64,000 nt of DNA from Tamarix chinensis (taxonomy: Eukaryota > Streptophyta > Magnoliopsida > Caryophyllales > Tamaricaceae), in NCBI GenBank assembly GCA_030549775.1, contig CM060174.1:10282527-10346526 (forward strand). Reading direction: 5' to 3'. The notes below the pieces were generated by a model that saw only the letters and a program-made list of their open reading frames with translations, searched no databases and had not been told where the DNA came from. Below are positions 37,401-47,556 of the stretch, piece by piece. The position numbers were made by a program, and so were the translations under genes. Within the stretch, counting starts at the first letter, position 1, and every line of letters begins with the position of its first letter.

Positions 37401-39834
37401 AAGCTGCATAATGGCCTGTGCGGCTCCAGCAGAATCCAGCGGGAGGATATTATAAGGGGTGTATATGTTCTGCTTCTCTTCAACATCTCTTGCAGCAGCC
37501 ATAATCTATTTATTAGAAGGGAAATGAACAAATGAGTATCATGAAAGCAGAGATGGACGAGGCCAGAAAGCAAACATACAATAAACTTCAACAAACCTCT
37601 GGAGCAACTTCTTCAACTTTCTCGGATTTGTTAACGGCACAGAGAACCTCAAAGAGCACGCCGGCAGTTTGATAGGCCTTGCCGAGTTGAGCTCTATCAG
37701 CCTGCTCACCTTGGTCGAGTGCTCTAACATATTGCTCATAGTAGTGCTGGTAAAAGCTCTCAATTTCTCGGGCATCAGTTTTCTTTACACGAGCAGGGAG
37801 ACTGGCAATATCATCCTAACACAGCATAGGCCTCGTCAGGTCCTCTCCACTAAACATTGGATAAATTGGATTACTTTCACAAAGTTCATCAGGAAATCTG
37901 AGAAAATTAGTGACTGATGATGATTTTTCATTTAAACTACTACAGGTTTCATTAGTATTGTATGCACTGTACTTTCCCCCTGTTACATGCTATTTTATTC
38001 ATTGATCATTAAAGTTCAGACATGTGTTCATCTGTTATCTATTGAATTATACAAATGCAACCTGGTTACTCAACATGCAAATCAAGAACATTGATCAATT
38101 ATAGATTTATTCAAAGTCCGTCGTCACTTCCTTTTACTACCATTTCTAATTGTCACCACACTTAGTGTTGCTCACTTGCTTTGACTAGTGTCCCATCCTC
38201 AACCCCATGGTCCCCCACAACACAATCATAATCAACACCATGAACTACCGTCGTCACAATTTGTTCAAACCCTGACAAGGAATCAATATAAACTCTTACA
38301 CCCATAAAATGCCTCATATTGTCGACACTTACCTAATTTTCTTCCTCAATTGCCCTACGCTGTCACCCTTACCACCTCCTTTATTTTGGCCAACTAGACT
38401 GCAGCATCTTCAAGCATGGAAATTTGAGGAACAAATAGAGGACAAATGAAAAAAGAGGAGCGGCAGAAAGGGAAACAAGATGAAATAGGGCATAGGGAGG
38501 TCAACTTTTAGTGGCGGGGGCGATGGTAACTACAGCCGTTGTTGGTAGTAGCCCGGGAGAGATCAGAGTTTTGGAAAGGGAAGAGATTTCATAGGCGCAG
38601 GCTAATAGGAATAATACCCACGACAGATGCCAAAGATTTGTCCTTTTTTGCCTAGTACACTTTTTATTACCGTGCCTTGACAATATGTCATGACCTGACC
38701 CTAGGACTAGGGCGTTTGTTGCACATTCGTGGGTACATAGAATTCCTTGAGTGGGTCAATATGTTAAGATAAATAAAACTTTCAAAAAAATGTTAAGATA
38801 AAATGAGGCAAAATAGTATCTATTGGCTTTTAAGATACTTATTTTAATAATATTTTATTTATATGATAATATATTACTGCATAATATCATAACCATCATA
38901 TTAGTTTTTATTTAAAAAAACAATGATCATATCAACTACAGTAAGCAATATTATATAAATAATTTTAAAACCAAACGAAACCTTAAAATATATATTCTCC
39001 AACAATCACATATTATCTTTAATATAGCATTAAAGATATTTATTAATCAATTTTTGTCTCAAAATTTTATTTTTATTTATTAAGACTAGATATTCATCGC
39101 ATGACTTACATTTTCGGCCCTATCTCTACGGTAAGGCAACATTTTGTTGCAAAGTTCAACTTCTAAAAACAAGATGCATGTATTACGATGAACTTATTTT
39201 TCCACTAACGAAAAACAACTAATTATAACATGGAACGACAAACAATAACTTTATTCAAAAGAAAGCAAGACGTTTGAAAAAATTGAGATGCGATCGATGT
39301 GACCCATACCCTCTCCAGTCGTTGCAAAAGCCCGGTCTTAAACTGACGCACACCGCGACCAGTAGAATTTGGATCCAATCTATGCGCTTTCTCAAATGCA
39401 TAGAACCGACCTGAAGGGGAGGAAAATCGTTAGCCAAAACAGAAAATTCTTCCCAAAACCACTGAAGATACAGAAGAGGTGTCAAAAATACGCAATGCAG
39501 CTCATTTTTATAAACTCCAAACGACTACAAGCATCAAATCGGCTACAACCAAATAAGACCTCCCTAACACCGGACTGATTCTTATGCTAACACCAACACA
39601 GACTCAGAGAGAGAGAGAGAGAGAGGAAAAAGAAGCAAACATACAGAGATAAGCAACGCGAGGACGATCATGTTCAATCTCGCTAGCAACACGAAGAATC
39701 GGACTGATTGATATCAATGCAGACGGAACAAGCTCATGATCAAACACTTCCGTCGAGAAATTCGTAATAGCAGTATTCCGCGATGGCCGCCTGGTCAGCG
39801 TCTGCGGCCCTGCGTCATGGTGGTGCGTCGCCAT
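23791..39834 (-). CDS. CALS5: Callose synthase 5-like (1,3-beta-glucan synthase)
   Basis: Plasma-membrane enzyme that polymerises UDP-glucose into callose; CALS5/GSL2 orthologues make the callose wall needed for pollen exine patterning (role by family). 41 exons, in gene order: 39834-39645, 39410-39310, 37815-37597, 37505-37395, 37302-37174, 37070-36978, 36803-36712, 36568-36442, 36355-36218, 36116-36040, 35943-35865, 35794-35669, 34863-34749, 34166-33832, 33454-33402, 33294-33234, 33142-33061, 32969-32920, 32784-32698, 31844-31722, 31641-31547, 31467-31383, 31289-31129, 30778-30655, 30561-30467, 30376-30259, 30168-30017, 29464-29355, 29245-29120, 29026-28958, 28201-28012, 27899-27788, 27685-27566, 27460-27345, 27250-27167, 26561-26449, 26305-26076, 25447-24650, 24551-24501, 24402-24217, 24042-23791. 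The total is 5775 nt, giving 1924 aa plus stop; Arabidopsis CALS5 is 1923 aa as I recall. All phases join and there are no internal stops. The start is fixed by an in-frame TAA two codons upstream (39838-39840). Introns 5, 6, 21 and 33 begin with GC. Other callose synthases differ markedly at the N-terminus, so the CALS5 assignment is fairly firm. Confidence 0.95.
26076..30168 (-). CDS. CALS5: CALS5 exons 27-37: glucan synthase core
   Basis: Residues 1023-1496, the 1,3-beta-glucan synthase domain. Exon 27 has [13 protein letters not shown] (about residues 1049-1061). Exons 27-28 join to [16 protein letters not shown]. Exon 31 has [20 protein letters not shown]. Exon 33 has the very conserved [11 protein letters not shown] (residues 1289-1299) with [14 protein letters not shown]. 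Exon 34 has [13 protein letters not shown], and exon 36 [20 protein letters not shown] followed by [18 protein letters not shown]. All expected conserved blocks are intact. Intron 33 uses a GC donor. Intron 35 contains a C11/CA/A16 simple tract. Confidence 0.92.
26638..26678. repeat. C11 / (CA)n / A16 simple tract in intron 35
   Basis: Eleven C, then about seven CA-type units, then sixteen A on the plus strand. It lies entirely inside a CALS5 intron. Confidence 0.9.
27564..27565 (-). other. GC 5' splice site, CALS5 intron 33
   Basis: The junction AATCAG|GCAAGGG joins to GACAACTAC, giving the conserved [15 protein letters not shown]. Confidence 0.85.
30259..31844 (-). CDS. CALS5: CALS5 exons 20-26: central cytosolic loop
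   Basis: Residues 756-1022. Exon 20 has [13 protein letters not shown], exon 21 [20 protein letters not shown], exon 22 [15 protein letters not shown] followed by [10 protein letters not shown], exon 23 [20 protein letters not shown], and exon 26 the [17 protein letters not shown] segment. These are conserved landmarks of the large intracellular loop that precedes the catalytic core. Intron 21 uses a GC donor. Confidence 0.9.
31545..31546 (-). other. GC 5' splice site, CALS5 intron 21
   Basis: The junction GTGATAG|GCAAGGC joins to GGAGATGGATC to restore the conserved [12 protein letters not shown]. The next GT downstream would add residues and shift the frame. Confidence 0.85.
31845..32697 (-). 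other. CALS5 intron 19 (853 bp)
   Basis: One of the longer introns, with no gene or clear transposon ends. The middle (31940-32200) is more GC-rich than other introns and may be an old insertion. Confidence 0.5.
32698..34863 (-). CDS. CALS5: CALS5 exons 13-19: first membrane block
   Basis: Residues 495-755. Hydrophobic helices are visible in exon 13 ([19 protein letters not shown]), exon 14 ([16 protein letters not shown] and [20 protein letters not shown]), exon 16 ([17 protein letters not shown]) and exon 18-19 ([20 protein letters not shown]). Exon 15 holds the conserved [12 protein letters not shown] loop. Several exons are short (50-87 nt), typical of many-intron callose synthases. Intron 12 (34864-35668) carries a tandem repeat. 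Confidence 0.9.
35088..35245. repeat. CATGCA-rich tandem repeat in CALS5 intron 12
   Basis: Two imperfect 88-bp units (starting at 35105 and 35193) each read gcaatgcaygtacaata, then ygtataattcacatg and aatgca. Within each, shorter (g/t)aatgcatatg-type units repeat. The array contains several CATGCA elements. Confidence 0.75.
35669..39834 (-). CDS. CALS5: CALS5 exons 1-12: N-terminal cytosolic part
   Basis: Residues 1-494. The start [20 protein letters not shown] followed by [11 protein letters not shown] is CALS5-like. The first about 200 residues correspond to the Vta1-like N-terminal domain of plant callose synthases. Exon 8 (residues 312-354) has [20 protein letters not shown], the hallmark of the FKS1 domain-1 region, and exon 9 continues with [20 protein letters not shown]. 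Exon 12 ends in [20 protein letters not shown], where the first membrane helices begin. This part is thought to bind regulators in the cytosol. Two consecutive GC-AG introns (5 and 6) fall here. Confidence 0.9.
36976..36977 (-). other. GC 5' splice site, CALS5 intron 6
   Basis: The junction AATAAG|GCAAGTACC has the strong AG|GCAAGT consensus of GC-AG introns. Using the GT four bases inside would give an immediate stop in exon 7. Confidence 0.85.
37172..37173 (-). other. GC 5' splice site, CALS5 intron 5
   Basis: The exon ends GGATTTCAG and the intron starts GCATGG. The only nearby GT (four bases further) breaks the frame into exon 6. The acceptor is TTTGCTGCAG ending at 37071. The donor context is weaker than in the other three GC introns. 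Confidence 0.8.
37816..39309 (-). other. CALS5 intron 2 (1494 bp), the longest intron
   Basis: Its middle third (about 38100-38720) is richer in GC and differs in composition from the AT-rich ends, suggesting an old insertion. No terminal repeats or coding region could be assigned. Confidence 0.45.
39606..39625. repeat. (GA)n microsatellite in CALS5 intron 1
   Basis: A 20-base AG/GA run, CT on the gene strand, begins about 20 bases inside the intron next to the exon 1 donor. Confidence 0.9.
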
Positions 39835-40400
39835 GATTTAAAGCTTCCTCGACAACGTCGAAGCTTAGATTCAGTTAACCACCACCACCTCCTCCTCCGC
39901 TTCTCCTCCTTCAAAAAACACACTAGTTCCCGCGCACGCCTCTTCAGGAGCCAAATCTGTAACCAGAATCAGTAATCAACCAAGCCTAACCTCAATGAAA
40001 AATTACAATCACTCTGTTCATCCACCAATACATGCAGATGGAAATCACGAAAGAGAAATGTAGCAAGCTATCAAGAATATTACCAGATATAGAAGGAGAT
40101 TAGTTTTCTGAACTGATCGTGAGAAAGCGATGCATATTTCTTTATTACTGACATGCAACTTCAAGAATGTTAGCAGGGAAGCTGAAAACAGAACTGAAGA
40201 AGTTAGGGGGAGAGAGAAAGAAAGAAAGAAGTGAATAAAAGAGAGGGAAAGAGGGAAAACGAGGGGAAAAGGACACGTGTAAGAGTAGAAGAAAGAAGAG
40301 AGAAAGATTCGGGTAACAAAGGAGGGAAAAGAAATGGACGTACGCCATTTTCGGAGGGAGCGTCGTAATAAGAAAGAAGAAGGTAAGAAGCCGTTAGACA
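39835..40400 (-). promoter_or_regulatory. CALS5 5' UTR / promoter-proximal region
   Basis: Immediately upstream of the start codon is an in-frame TAA. The gene strand is pyrimidine-rich between 40145 and 40350 (ctttctttctttctctct-like runs), as often seen in plant leaders. A candidate leader-intron acceptor (TGGTTACAG) ends near 39959 on the gene strand, so a 5' UTR intron is possible. No TATA box is claimed. Confidence 0.4.
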
Positions 40401-41282
40401 GTTATTTCTGTGGTGTCAACGTGACAGTAAAAATGAAAGAAAACAAAACGAAAAATGCTGTTCAGAAATTTTGCTCCTGACGTTGAATGATTCTAAATTT
40501 GAATTTCTGTTTTGGGAAATCAGTGGAAATCCGTTTATTTCTTTCTTTTCCTTGTGTTTTCTCCTCACTTTCAGGTCTTAGTTTAGTGCTCTAAATACTT
40601 TCGCAGACTGTCGTGACAAGTAATTAAGCTGGCAAGGATGTCACACTCATCTTACTAAGATTTGAACGAGTCTGTTCCTAATTACTACTATGAACAAGAA
40701 TTTATATTATGAGCTAGCCCGGAATTTAACTTGATTTGTCACAATAAAGACTTGGTGCAATCCGTTTATTAAGTTAAACAATTGAAACTTGAGTCGGATA
40801 GTTTTTATTTATTTATTTATTATGAGCTAACTCATTTGTAAGCATGTTACACTCGTCTAAATGTTCTATAAAAGCTAATCTAGATTCTCATTAAAAACTC
40901 ATTTGTAAGTATCAGCTTATATATAATAATCGTTTATGTATTCATTTATGCCAATTAGTTTCAAATAAGTATCATAATATATTTAAATGAGTCAATTATA
41001 ATCAAGTTCATAATTGAATTAAGAAGTAGATTCTTTATATTGATGTCTTAAGTCCAATCATAAATAACAAATCGAGTTAATAACAATCTTATAACCAAAA
41101 AAATAGAATCAAGACTCGATTCAACTGGTTTAAATCATCAAAGAAGTTGAACCCGAGCATCAAAGTTAGGTTAGTTTAGCAAACAAGCTGACTCATCTCG
41201 GTTTGTGTGTCAAATAATAGAACTTAAACAAGGGATGTTAAACTCGATTTGACTCATTTTATAAATAATAACCACACTATAT
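40401..41282. other. Spacer with dispersed repeat
   Basis: The interval has no gene. From about 40680 it carries motifs like those at 6620-7040 (gagctaactcatttgtaagc, gactcgattcaactgg, caagctgactcatctcgg). I take it as a second copy of the same degenerate repeat. Confidence 0.35.
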
Positions 41283-42475
41283 AACACCCTCATTTTTATA
41301 ACTAAAAAGTTTTAACTTTACAAGATATTTTTCGGAAGCTAAATAGGAAATGCATGGTGTTAACATTGTATCCAATATAGGAAAGGTACAATCAATACCT
41401 AACATATGACAGGTACAAAGCTAAAAAAGTAAACTCATATCCTAAGAGTTGGGTGTAATCATCACCTAATTCAAGTCTAAAACAAGATCTACCAAACTTA
41501 TACAGAAAAATAAATCTAAGATCAATAAGATATAATAGAACTTAGTAAGAGCTCAAAGAAATAAGATATGGGATCTCAAGGATCCAAATTTAAATGTTTA
41601 ATGAGCTAACCAGGGACTCAACACTCTCAAACTCGCATAAGACAAACATGAGAACCTGCACAAGGCTTAATTGGTATAGCATCAGCAAGATGAGTGTATT
41701 GAGTAAGTCTTATTATCACACATAAGCATGCTTCAAGTAAAATATATTATCACATTACAATATGTCATCTGGACATTTAGTAGCTAATCATGCATAAGTA
41801 AAAAAGAATAAAGGCCTAAAGCAACTCTAGGAAATCAATTATGATTATTACTAAGTCATGCTAACAAGGAAGCATACATGATAGATGCTAACAATTGACC
41901 ACCTATGGGAGCATCAAGCTAGCAACCTACGGCAGAATATAATGTATAATCTATTATATGGTATACAAAGTAAAACAAATAATCACAAAGGATCCACTAG
42001 GCATAGAGAGGAATCATGCAAAGCCTATGGGCATCTCTAGCATGCATTTCAAGCATATATGAACTTTTTTTTTACCACAATAGACATATAGGATAAGGGC
42101 ACAATCATAATAGAAAGTTGCATAAGGACATATGAGTCAAAGGCACAATTAAGACAATTCACATAACCGATAGGCATATGGAACTAACTCTAAGGCACAA
42201 CCTGGACATCCAACCCTACCACTAATAGACAAAACCCATGGGGCACAATTAGTAGCAACAAGGCATAGAACCAAGGCATATAAGGACACATGTTCTACCA
42301 TAATTAAAAAAGTTAATGGTAAAAATGATAAGGGAAAAATACAAACATACATATGGATTCCAACATCCCACCATAATTGGACAAAAAACCATAGGGTACC
42401 ATAAATCAAATGAGTATCCTGCTCCATTATAAATGAGCATACTAATGCTAGGAGGGCTTGCATGAGAACTCTAAC
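41283..42475 (-). mobile_element. LTR fragment, minus orientation
   Basis: On the minus strand the segment ends with tttagttataaaaatgagggtgttata, aligned with the tail of the big LTR family (cagtggtaaatttggggg then tgttaca). It also contains ttactcaatac, the start of the stem-loop region. The rest is diverged and lacks coding sequence. The opposite boundary abuts a plus-oriented LTR start at 42476. Confidence 0.45.
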
Positions 42476-43886
42476 TGTAATATCTTAAATTTTATCTAAT
42501 CTTAATCTTGAATAATTAATATATTAACCTAATTCTAATCTCAAAAGATTAATATTTTTACTTTCCCTAATTCCTTGATCCTAAATGTTAACATAATCCT
42601 AATTTTTATTCTGGGTCATTAATATTTTTAACCTAAAACTAAATTTGGATGGTTGATAGTTAACTTTATCCCAATACCCTAATTTAAATTATTTTAAGCT
42701 ATGTCTAATCCTAACCCCAATCATATTTTCTCTTCCTCCTTTTCCTTTTTCCTTTTTCTCCTTCTCCTTTTCTTTCCCTTATGCTAAGTGTATTTTTCTT
42801 TTTTCTCCCTCTTCTTCCTACGTGAATCACTCCTCCTCCAAAAACAAATCCCTTATGACATACTTCCATAGCCTACCTTCCTTACCATCATCATCACAAC
42901 CATCATCTCTCACATCACAAGGGATGCAATCAGTGGAAATTTTTACCCCTTACCTAGTCTAATGTAGGAGCATCTCCAATTGAAGATCATAACCTAGCCA
43001 TTAAATTTTCCAAGTTTATAACCACAAAATCCTTTTTATTTGGATAAATCAATTATATATCAAAACCTAGTCATGCAAGTCATGCAAACCCTTCTCATTT
43101 TAATCCAAAACCCAACCAAAAGAAAGGTACCCAATTTTTTGCAAGCTTGTTCCCCATTGTTAAACCCTATTTACCTTATTATTTTAATCCTAAATAGGCA
43201 CAAAAAACTTACCCCTATAAACCCCCTTGGAAGCCACACAAATTAGACACAAGTCCCTTTAATTTGGACGACAAGTCACTTTCAGAACTTGAAAAGAATA
43301 ATGCAGATTTAGGAAAAAACAAGGAATGCTAGAAGACGTTTCTTACTTCCTTTTGTCGCTTACAAGGTTAAAAGAGATTCTTGTCTCTTTTCTATTGTAT
43401 GACATGGATTTTATGAATTGTGAACATGTGGTGTATTGGGATGGGAGATTCAAAATCTACCTAAACCTTCCCCCCAACCAAACACATGGGCTAGAAGTTT
43501 AGCATAATTTTTTACCCTCCCTAAGCTCTACATTCATGTATTAGTTGGTTAAGTAGTAAAATTTAATCATACACTTCTTCTATATGTGTTGGGATAAGAT
43601 GAAATGGAAAAAATAACTTACCTTAACTGCACATTTTCTCTCAAATAACTAAGTGCTCACTTCTTTCTCTAGTGGTTGAGTTTGAAGATTACTTGAAAAA
43701 TATTACAAGATTTATCTTAAGACTTTAATACCTTAAGTAGTTATTTAAAGTGTTGATTCAATGAGTCACCAAGATTAAAATTGTATCCCTTCTATTGTCC
43801 CTCATTTCCTTCTCATATTTTTGGTTATTATATAATTTTAGAACACCAAAACTTAGTATGACCCAACTTGGATCTCATATGCATCA
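42476..43886 (+). mobile_element. Probable 5' LTR of the gypsy remnant
   Basis: It begins TGTAATATCTTAAATTTTA, similar to the LTR start at 49852 (TGTAATACCCCGAATTTTA), and has the same order of AT-rich head followed by a pyrimidine-rich block (42725-42810). A primer-binding-like site follows at 43890 and gag begins at 44061. The exact 3' boundary (gcatca at 43881-43886) is inferred from the TG...CA rule. Confidence 0.5.
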
Positions 43887-43889
43887 TCT

Positions 43890-43901
43890 TGGTATCAAAT
43901 C
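43890..43901 (+). other. Primer-binding-like site (initiator tRNA-Met)
   Basis: TGGTATCAAATC resembles the TGGTATCAGAGC site used by many plant gypsy elements. It sits between the presumed LTR and gag, in the right orientation. Confidence 0.55.
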
Positions 43902-44060
43902 TTATGTTGTTCTAATTTGTATCTCATATTTTTCTCCTCATCAACATTGTCTAAAATAAACACACACACAAAATTTCTATCCTACCCCCACTCAAAACCT
44001 AACCCAATTTTTTCTTCCATAACTGATTCTTATTCTCTTATTTTAAACTTTTATTCTTTA

Positions 44061-45590
44061 ATGGAAGACCAACCATTACCAAGAGGGTTGAGTCTTGAAG
44101 AAACAAACAACTTGAGAAAATATAGAGATATTGAGTCTCTTCAAAATGATATGAGAAGAGTTCTTGATATCTTAGACTCCGAATATAAATTGTAATCATC
44201 CTAGAAGAACCCCCCAATTCAAGAACCAAATGAATTCTTTAAAGGTGACGAAAATGAAGGAATTGAAGACTCTTTCTCAAGCGAGTCCTCTATGGAACCA
44301 CGAAGGAGGAATAAAAAAAGATATCACTTTCATGATGTTAGAGCCAAGGTTCCAGAGTTTAAATGTAACCAAAATCCTAGAGATTTTATAGAATGGGAGA
44401 TAAGGTGTAGTAAATTTTTTGAGGCTAAGGGCTTTATCGACACCAAAGACTTTAAGGTGGCAGTTCTTAATCTCAAATGGCATGCTTCTTTATGGTGGGA
44501 GAGTGTAGTTCATAAGCGGTAAATAAGGAAAAATTGAAGATTAAGTTTTGGATGAAAATAAGGAAGTTGATGAAGGAGAGATTCCTTCCTCCTTTTTTTA
44601 CTCAAGACTTGTATAACAAAATGTATTATTTCAAACAAGGTTCATTGAGTGTAGAAGAATACATTATAGAGTTTGAAAAACTCTCCGTGAGGCTCAGTTT
44701 GGATGAGATAGAAGAGTATACTATGTCTTTTTTTCTTAGATGTCTTAGGTAAGGCATTGCTAAGAAAGTGGAGATGTATAGATATTACACCTTGGATAAG
44801 CTTTTTCATTTAGTCATCAAGGTAGGCAAACACAAAAAATAGAGGAGAATCATGAGGTATGGAGGTCCAAATGAGGGTGCTAGCACATCAAGGGAGGTTC
44901 CTCCACCCTTTAAAGCCCCTTCCACACCTTTGACAAAAGATGTGAGGGGCAAGGGAGTGGCTTTTGAAAGCAAGCCCAAGAGTGTTAGGTGTTTTAAGTG
45001 TCAAAGATTAAGACACTATCAATATGAGTGTACTAAAAAAAGAGTAATGATTATGGTGGATTTAGAGGAGGCCAACCGAGAGGAGGATATAGCCATGGCC
45101 TTGGATAGGGAAGAAGAGTTTGCACCACTTTATGTTGGGGAGTCTTTGATGATTAGGAGAGTGTTGCATACGATAGAGGTCAAATGGGATGATTAACAAA
45201 GAGAGAATATTTTCCAAACCAAATATACCATAATTAGGAAAATATATTCTCTTATTATGGATATAGGAAGTTGTGCTAATGTTGCATCTTGCACCTTAGT
45301 AAAGAAGCTCGGTCTTCCTACTAAAAAATTTGACAAACCATATAAGCTACAATGGCTTAATGATGGTAACAAGGTGTAGGTAACAAAGCAAGTGAAGGTG
45401 CCATTATCCATTGGGAATATATATCAATATGAAGTCATGTGTTATGTAGTTCCAATGGATGTTTGTCATTTTCCATTGGGTAGGCTTTGGCAATTTTATA
45501 GAATTTTCTTGTATGATGGAAGGAGGAACACTTATTGCTTGAAGTTTTCCAAGAAGAATATTTTCCTCACGCATTGAGCTACTTAGCCTA
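44061..45590 (+). pseudogene. Ty3/gypsy gag-protease remnant
   Basis: Gag begins at 44061 (MEDQPLPRGLSLEE). After frame breaks it continues through a capsid block with FHDVRAKVPEF and NPRDFIEWE at 44292-44520, and YFKQGSLSVEEYIIEFEKLS at about 44625-44690. A CCHC zinc knuckle spans 44990-45031 with spacing C-x2-C-x4-H-x4-C, in which the usual glycine is replaced. A retropepsin-like segment follows: the active-site Asp is at 45260-45262 in MDIGSCANVAS, and later KKLGLPTKKF and VVPMDVCHFPLGR are visible. In the common form of this motif the Asp is followed by Ser/Thr-Gly; here it is Ile-Gly. At least three stops and frame changes are present. Reverse transcriptase, RNase H and integrase are absent: the sequence ends at an inserted inverted LTR fragment at 45670. 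Confidence 0.75.
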
Positions 45591-45669
45591 GTCATGTTGA
45601 CATGAGTTGTAAAAATACAATACTCATAGGTGAAAATTATCTAGATAAGGCCGTAGTAAAATGAAAAGG

Positions 45670-46060
45670 TGTAATACCCCAAAATTTACAACTAAAAAAT
45701 TTCATTTAATAAGAAGGTTTAGCCGAAGCGAAATCACAAAAACATAAATTATGGGGATATTACCGCCACACTTAGTACTAGACCCGTTCACTTCTATCGT
45801 TCCAATACCAAATGCTAAGGCTAATTGGGATAGATATCAAACACGAGACGGTAATTAAAACGAGCATTCATAAAAGAAATGAGTCGTAAACCGTACAGGA
45901 AATTAGAGTGCGGTAATCAAAAGGTACAACCCAAAGGTATAGTTTTAAAGTACCAAACAATAGAAAACATCACACAACAGAATAAAACCGAATATAATGA
46001 TACAGGAAAACAGAACGGATGAAAGACTCCAGCCATGTCACTCTCGACCCCCAAGCTATT
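45670..46060 (-). mobile_element. Truncated copy of the giant LTR family, inverted
   Basis: On the minus strand the last about 390 bp of the LTR are recognisable. They include agcttgggggtcgagagtga, ttagccttagcatttggtat, the gtgtggcggtaat motif, and a terminal ttttggggtattaca at 45670. The match to copy C (59660-60033) is clear. It stops at an AT-rich junction near 46060, so the 5' nine-tenths is missing. Confidence 0.75.
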
Positions 46061-47556
46061 AAAATATATTTTAATATATATTAATAAAAATATAAAATAA
46101 TATTATTAAAATAATTGTTAATATAAATATTATAATTATATTTTTACATCATAATATATTGTAGTTTGAGAGAAATTAATAATCAAACTTTATCCTTAAA
46201 ATATGCATTGATAATCTTTTACATACAGAAGGAGTATTAAATTATAAAGTTATCAACATAAAATTATTTTAAAAAATAAATACTCGTAAAATATTAGGCG
46301 TCATGATATACAAATAAATTCTATCATACTAATATAATCTATGAATATTGGACAAATTTATAAATGCCCTATATTACTTATTCGATTAGGGCCAAAAATG
46401 TATAAGGTGGCCCCTAAGAATTCATGAGCTAGCATGCTTGATGCATTTATGATTTTCTTACTAACATGTCTATGTTATGATCTCTTCACTCTAACAACTA
46501 GGTTATGGTTTGTCTACTGTAATAGCTATGATATGATTTATTTGTCTCCATAGTTGTACCTTTGAGTGCAACCTAAGTTAGACTTGGTACTTTTCCTACT
46601 TTATTATATTTTTGTTCTATTCGATGGTATGCATTAATTACCTTATCGACATCTCTTATGAAGTGACTGCTATGTTCTGGTGTCTTTTTTGTTACAATGG
46701 CTATGCTATGATTCCTTTAGAATGATAGTTATGCTATTGATTCCCTTGCTTGATGCCTATATGGTTGTCATGATCTTGTTTGAGGTATATGTCCATAGTT
46801 GGATGACCTTGTGTGGGGACCATGTATGTCCTTATGTTGGAATAATAATAATGTGATCGTTATCTATTGGAAAGTTAATAACTAGAATTGAGTATTAGAT
46901 AAGCGGTATTATATTTCCCTAAATGTAATTATGATATTCCTATGCTCACCTTAGGTGTGAATCATGAATGAAATGTTTATTATTATATGATTATGTATGA
47001 TATTGCATGGCTAGGTTGAAGTAAGTATTGTATGTATACCTTATACGTGTTATCATATGACAACATGGTATTTGTTATCATATGTGAATCTAAGCATGAT
47101 ATTATCTATGTGTATCATGAGCCTTTTCTTGATTAATGTAGGTAATTTTACTCAATACAATCCGCATTGATGTTGTGATTGGATTGATATACTATGATGG
47201 CTTCAAATTTATTTGGCAGCTTAGGAGGACAATGAAGACTTTGTTATTAACCTGTAGCTGACTTTGCTTGGGGAGTATCTTTTGTAATACTAGAGTGTAG
47301 GTTATCTAGTTTAGCTTTTTATACCTAGTGTGGGATGTATTTTGGTGTTATTGGAATTGCTTTAACTCTCGTTTTTGTATTCCCATATTTCATTTACATT
47401 TGATAGTAATTTATTAGTTTCTATATAACCATTTGTGGTTTTCATTTCTATGTATATCTCTTTATGAGAGTTTTTTATTTTTATCATTGATGTTGTGAAA
47501 GGTTTTAAGTTGTAATAGTTTTAGAGCTACATTGGGCATGGAAGTACGTGTTACAC
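46061..47556 (+). mobile_element. Diverged LTR 3' portion
   Basis: Noncoding, with an LTR-like order. At about 47150 it has ttttactcaatac followed by a weak stem TCAAT/ATTGA (47152-47170), and it ends cgtgttaca near 47556. The first 320 bases are AT-rich filler. No target duplication was found. Confidence 0.4.

Noticed and set aside
37816..39309. A separate gene inside CALS5 intron 2
   Set aside because: Only short frames on either strand with no recognisable similarity; exon 2 and exon 3 join perfectly across it.
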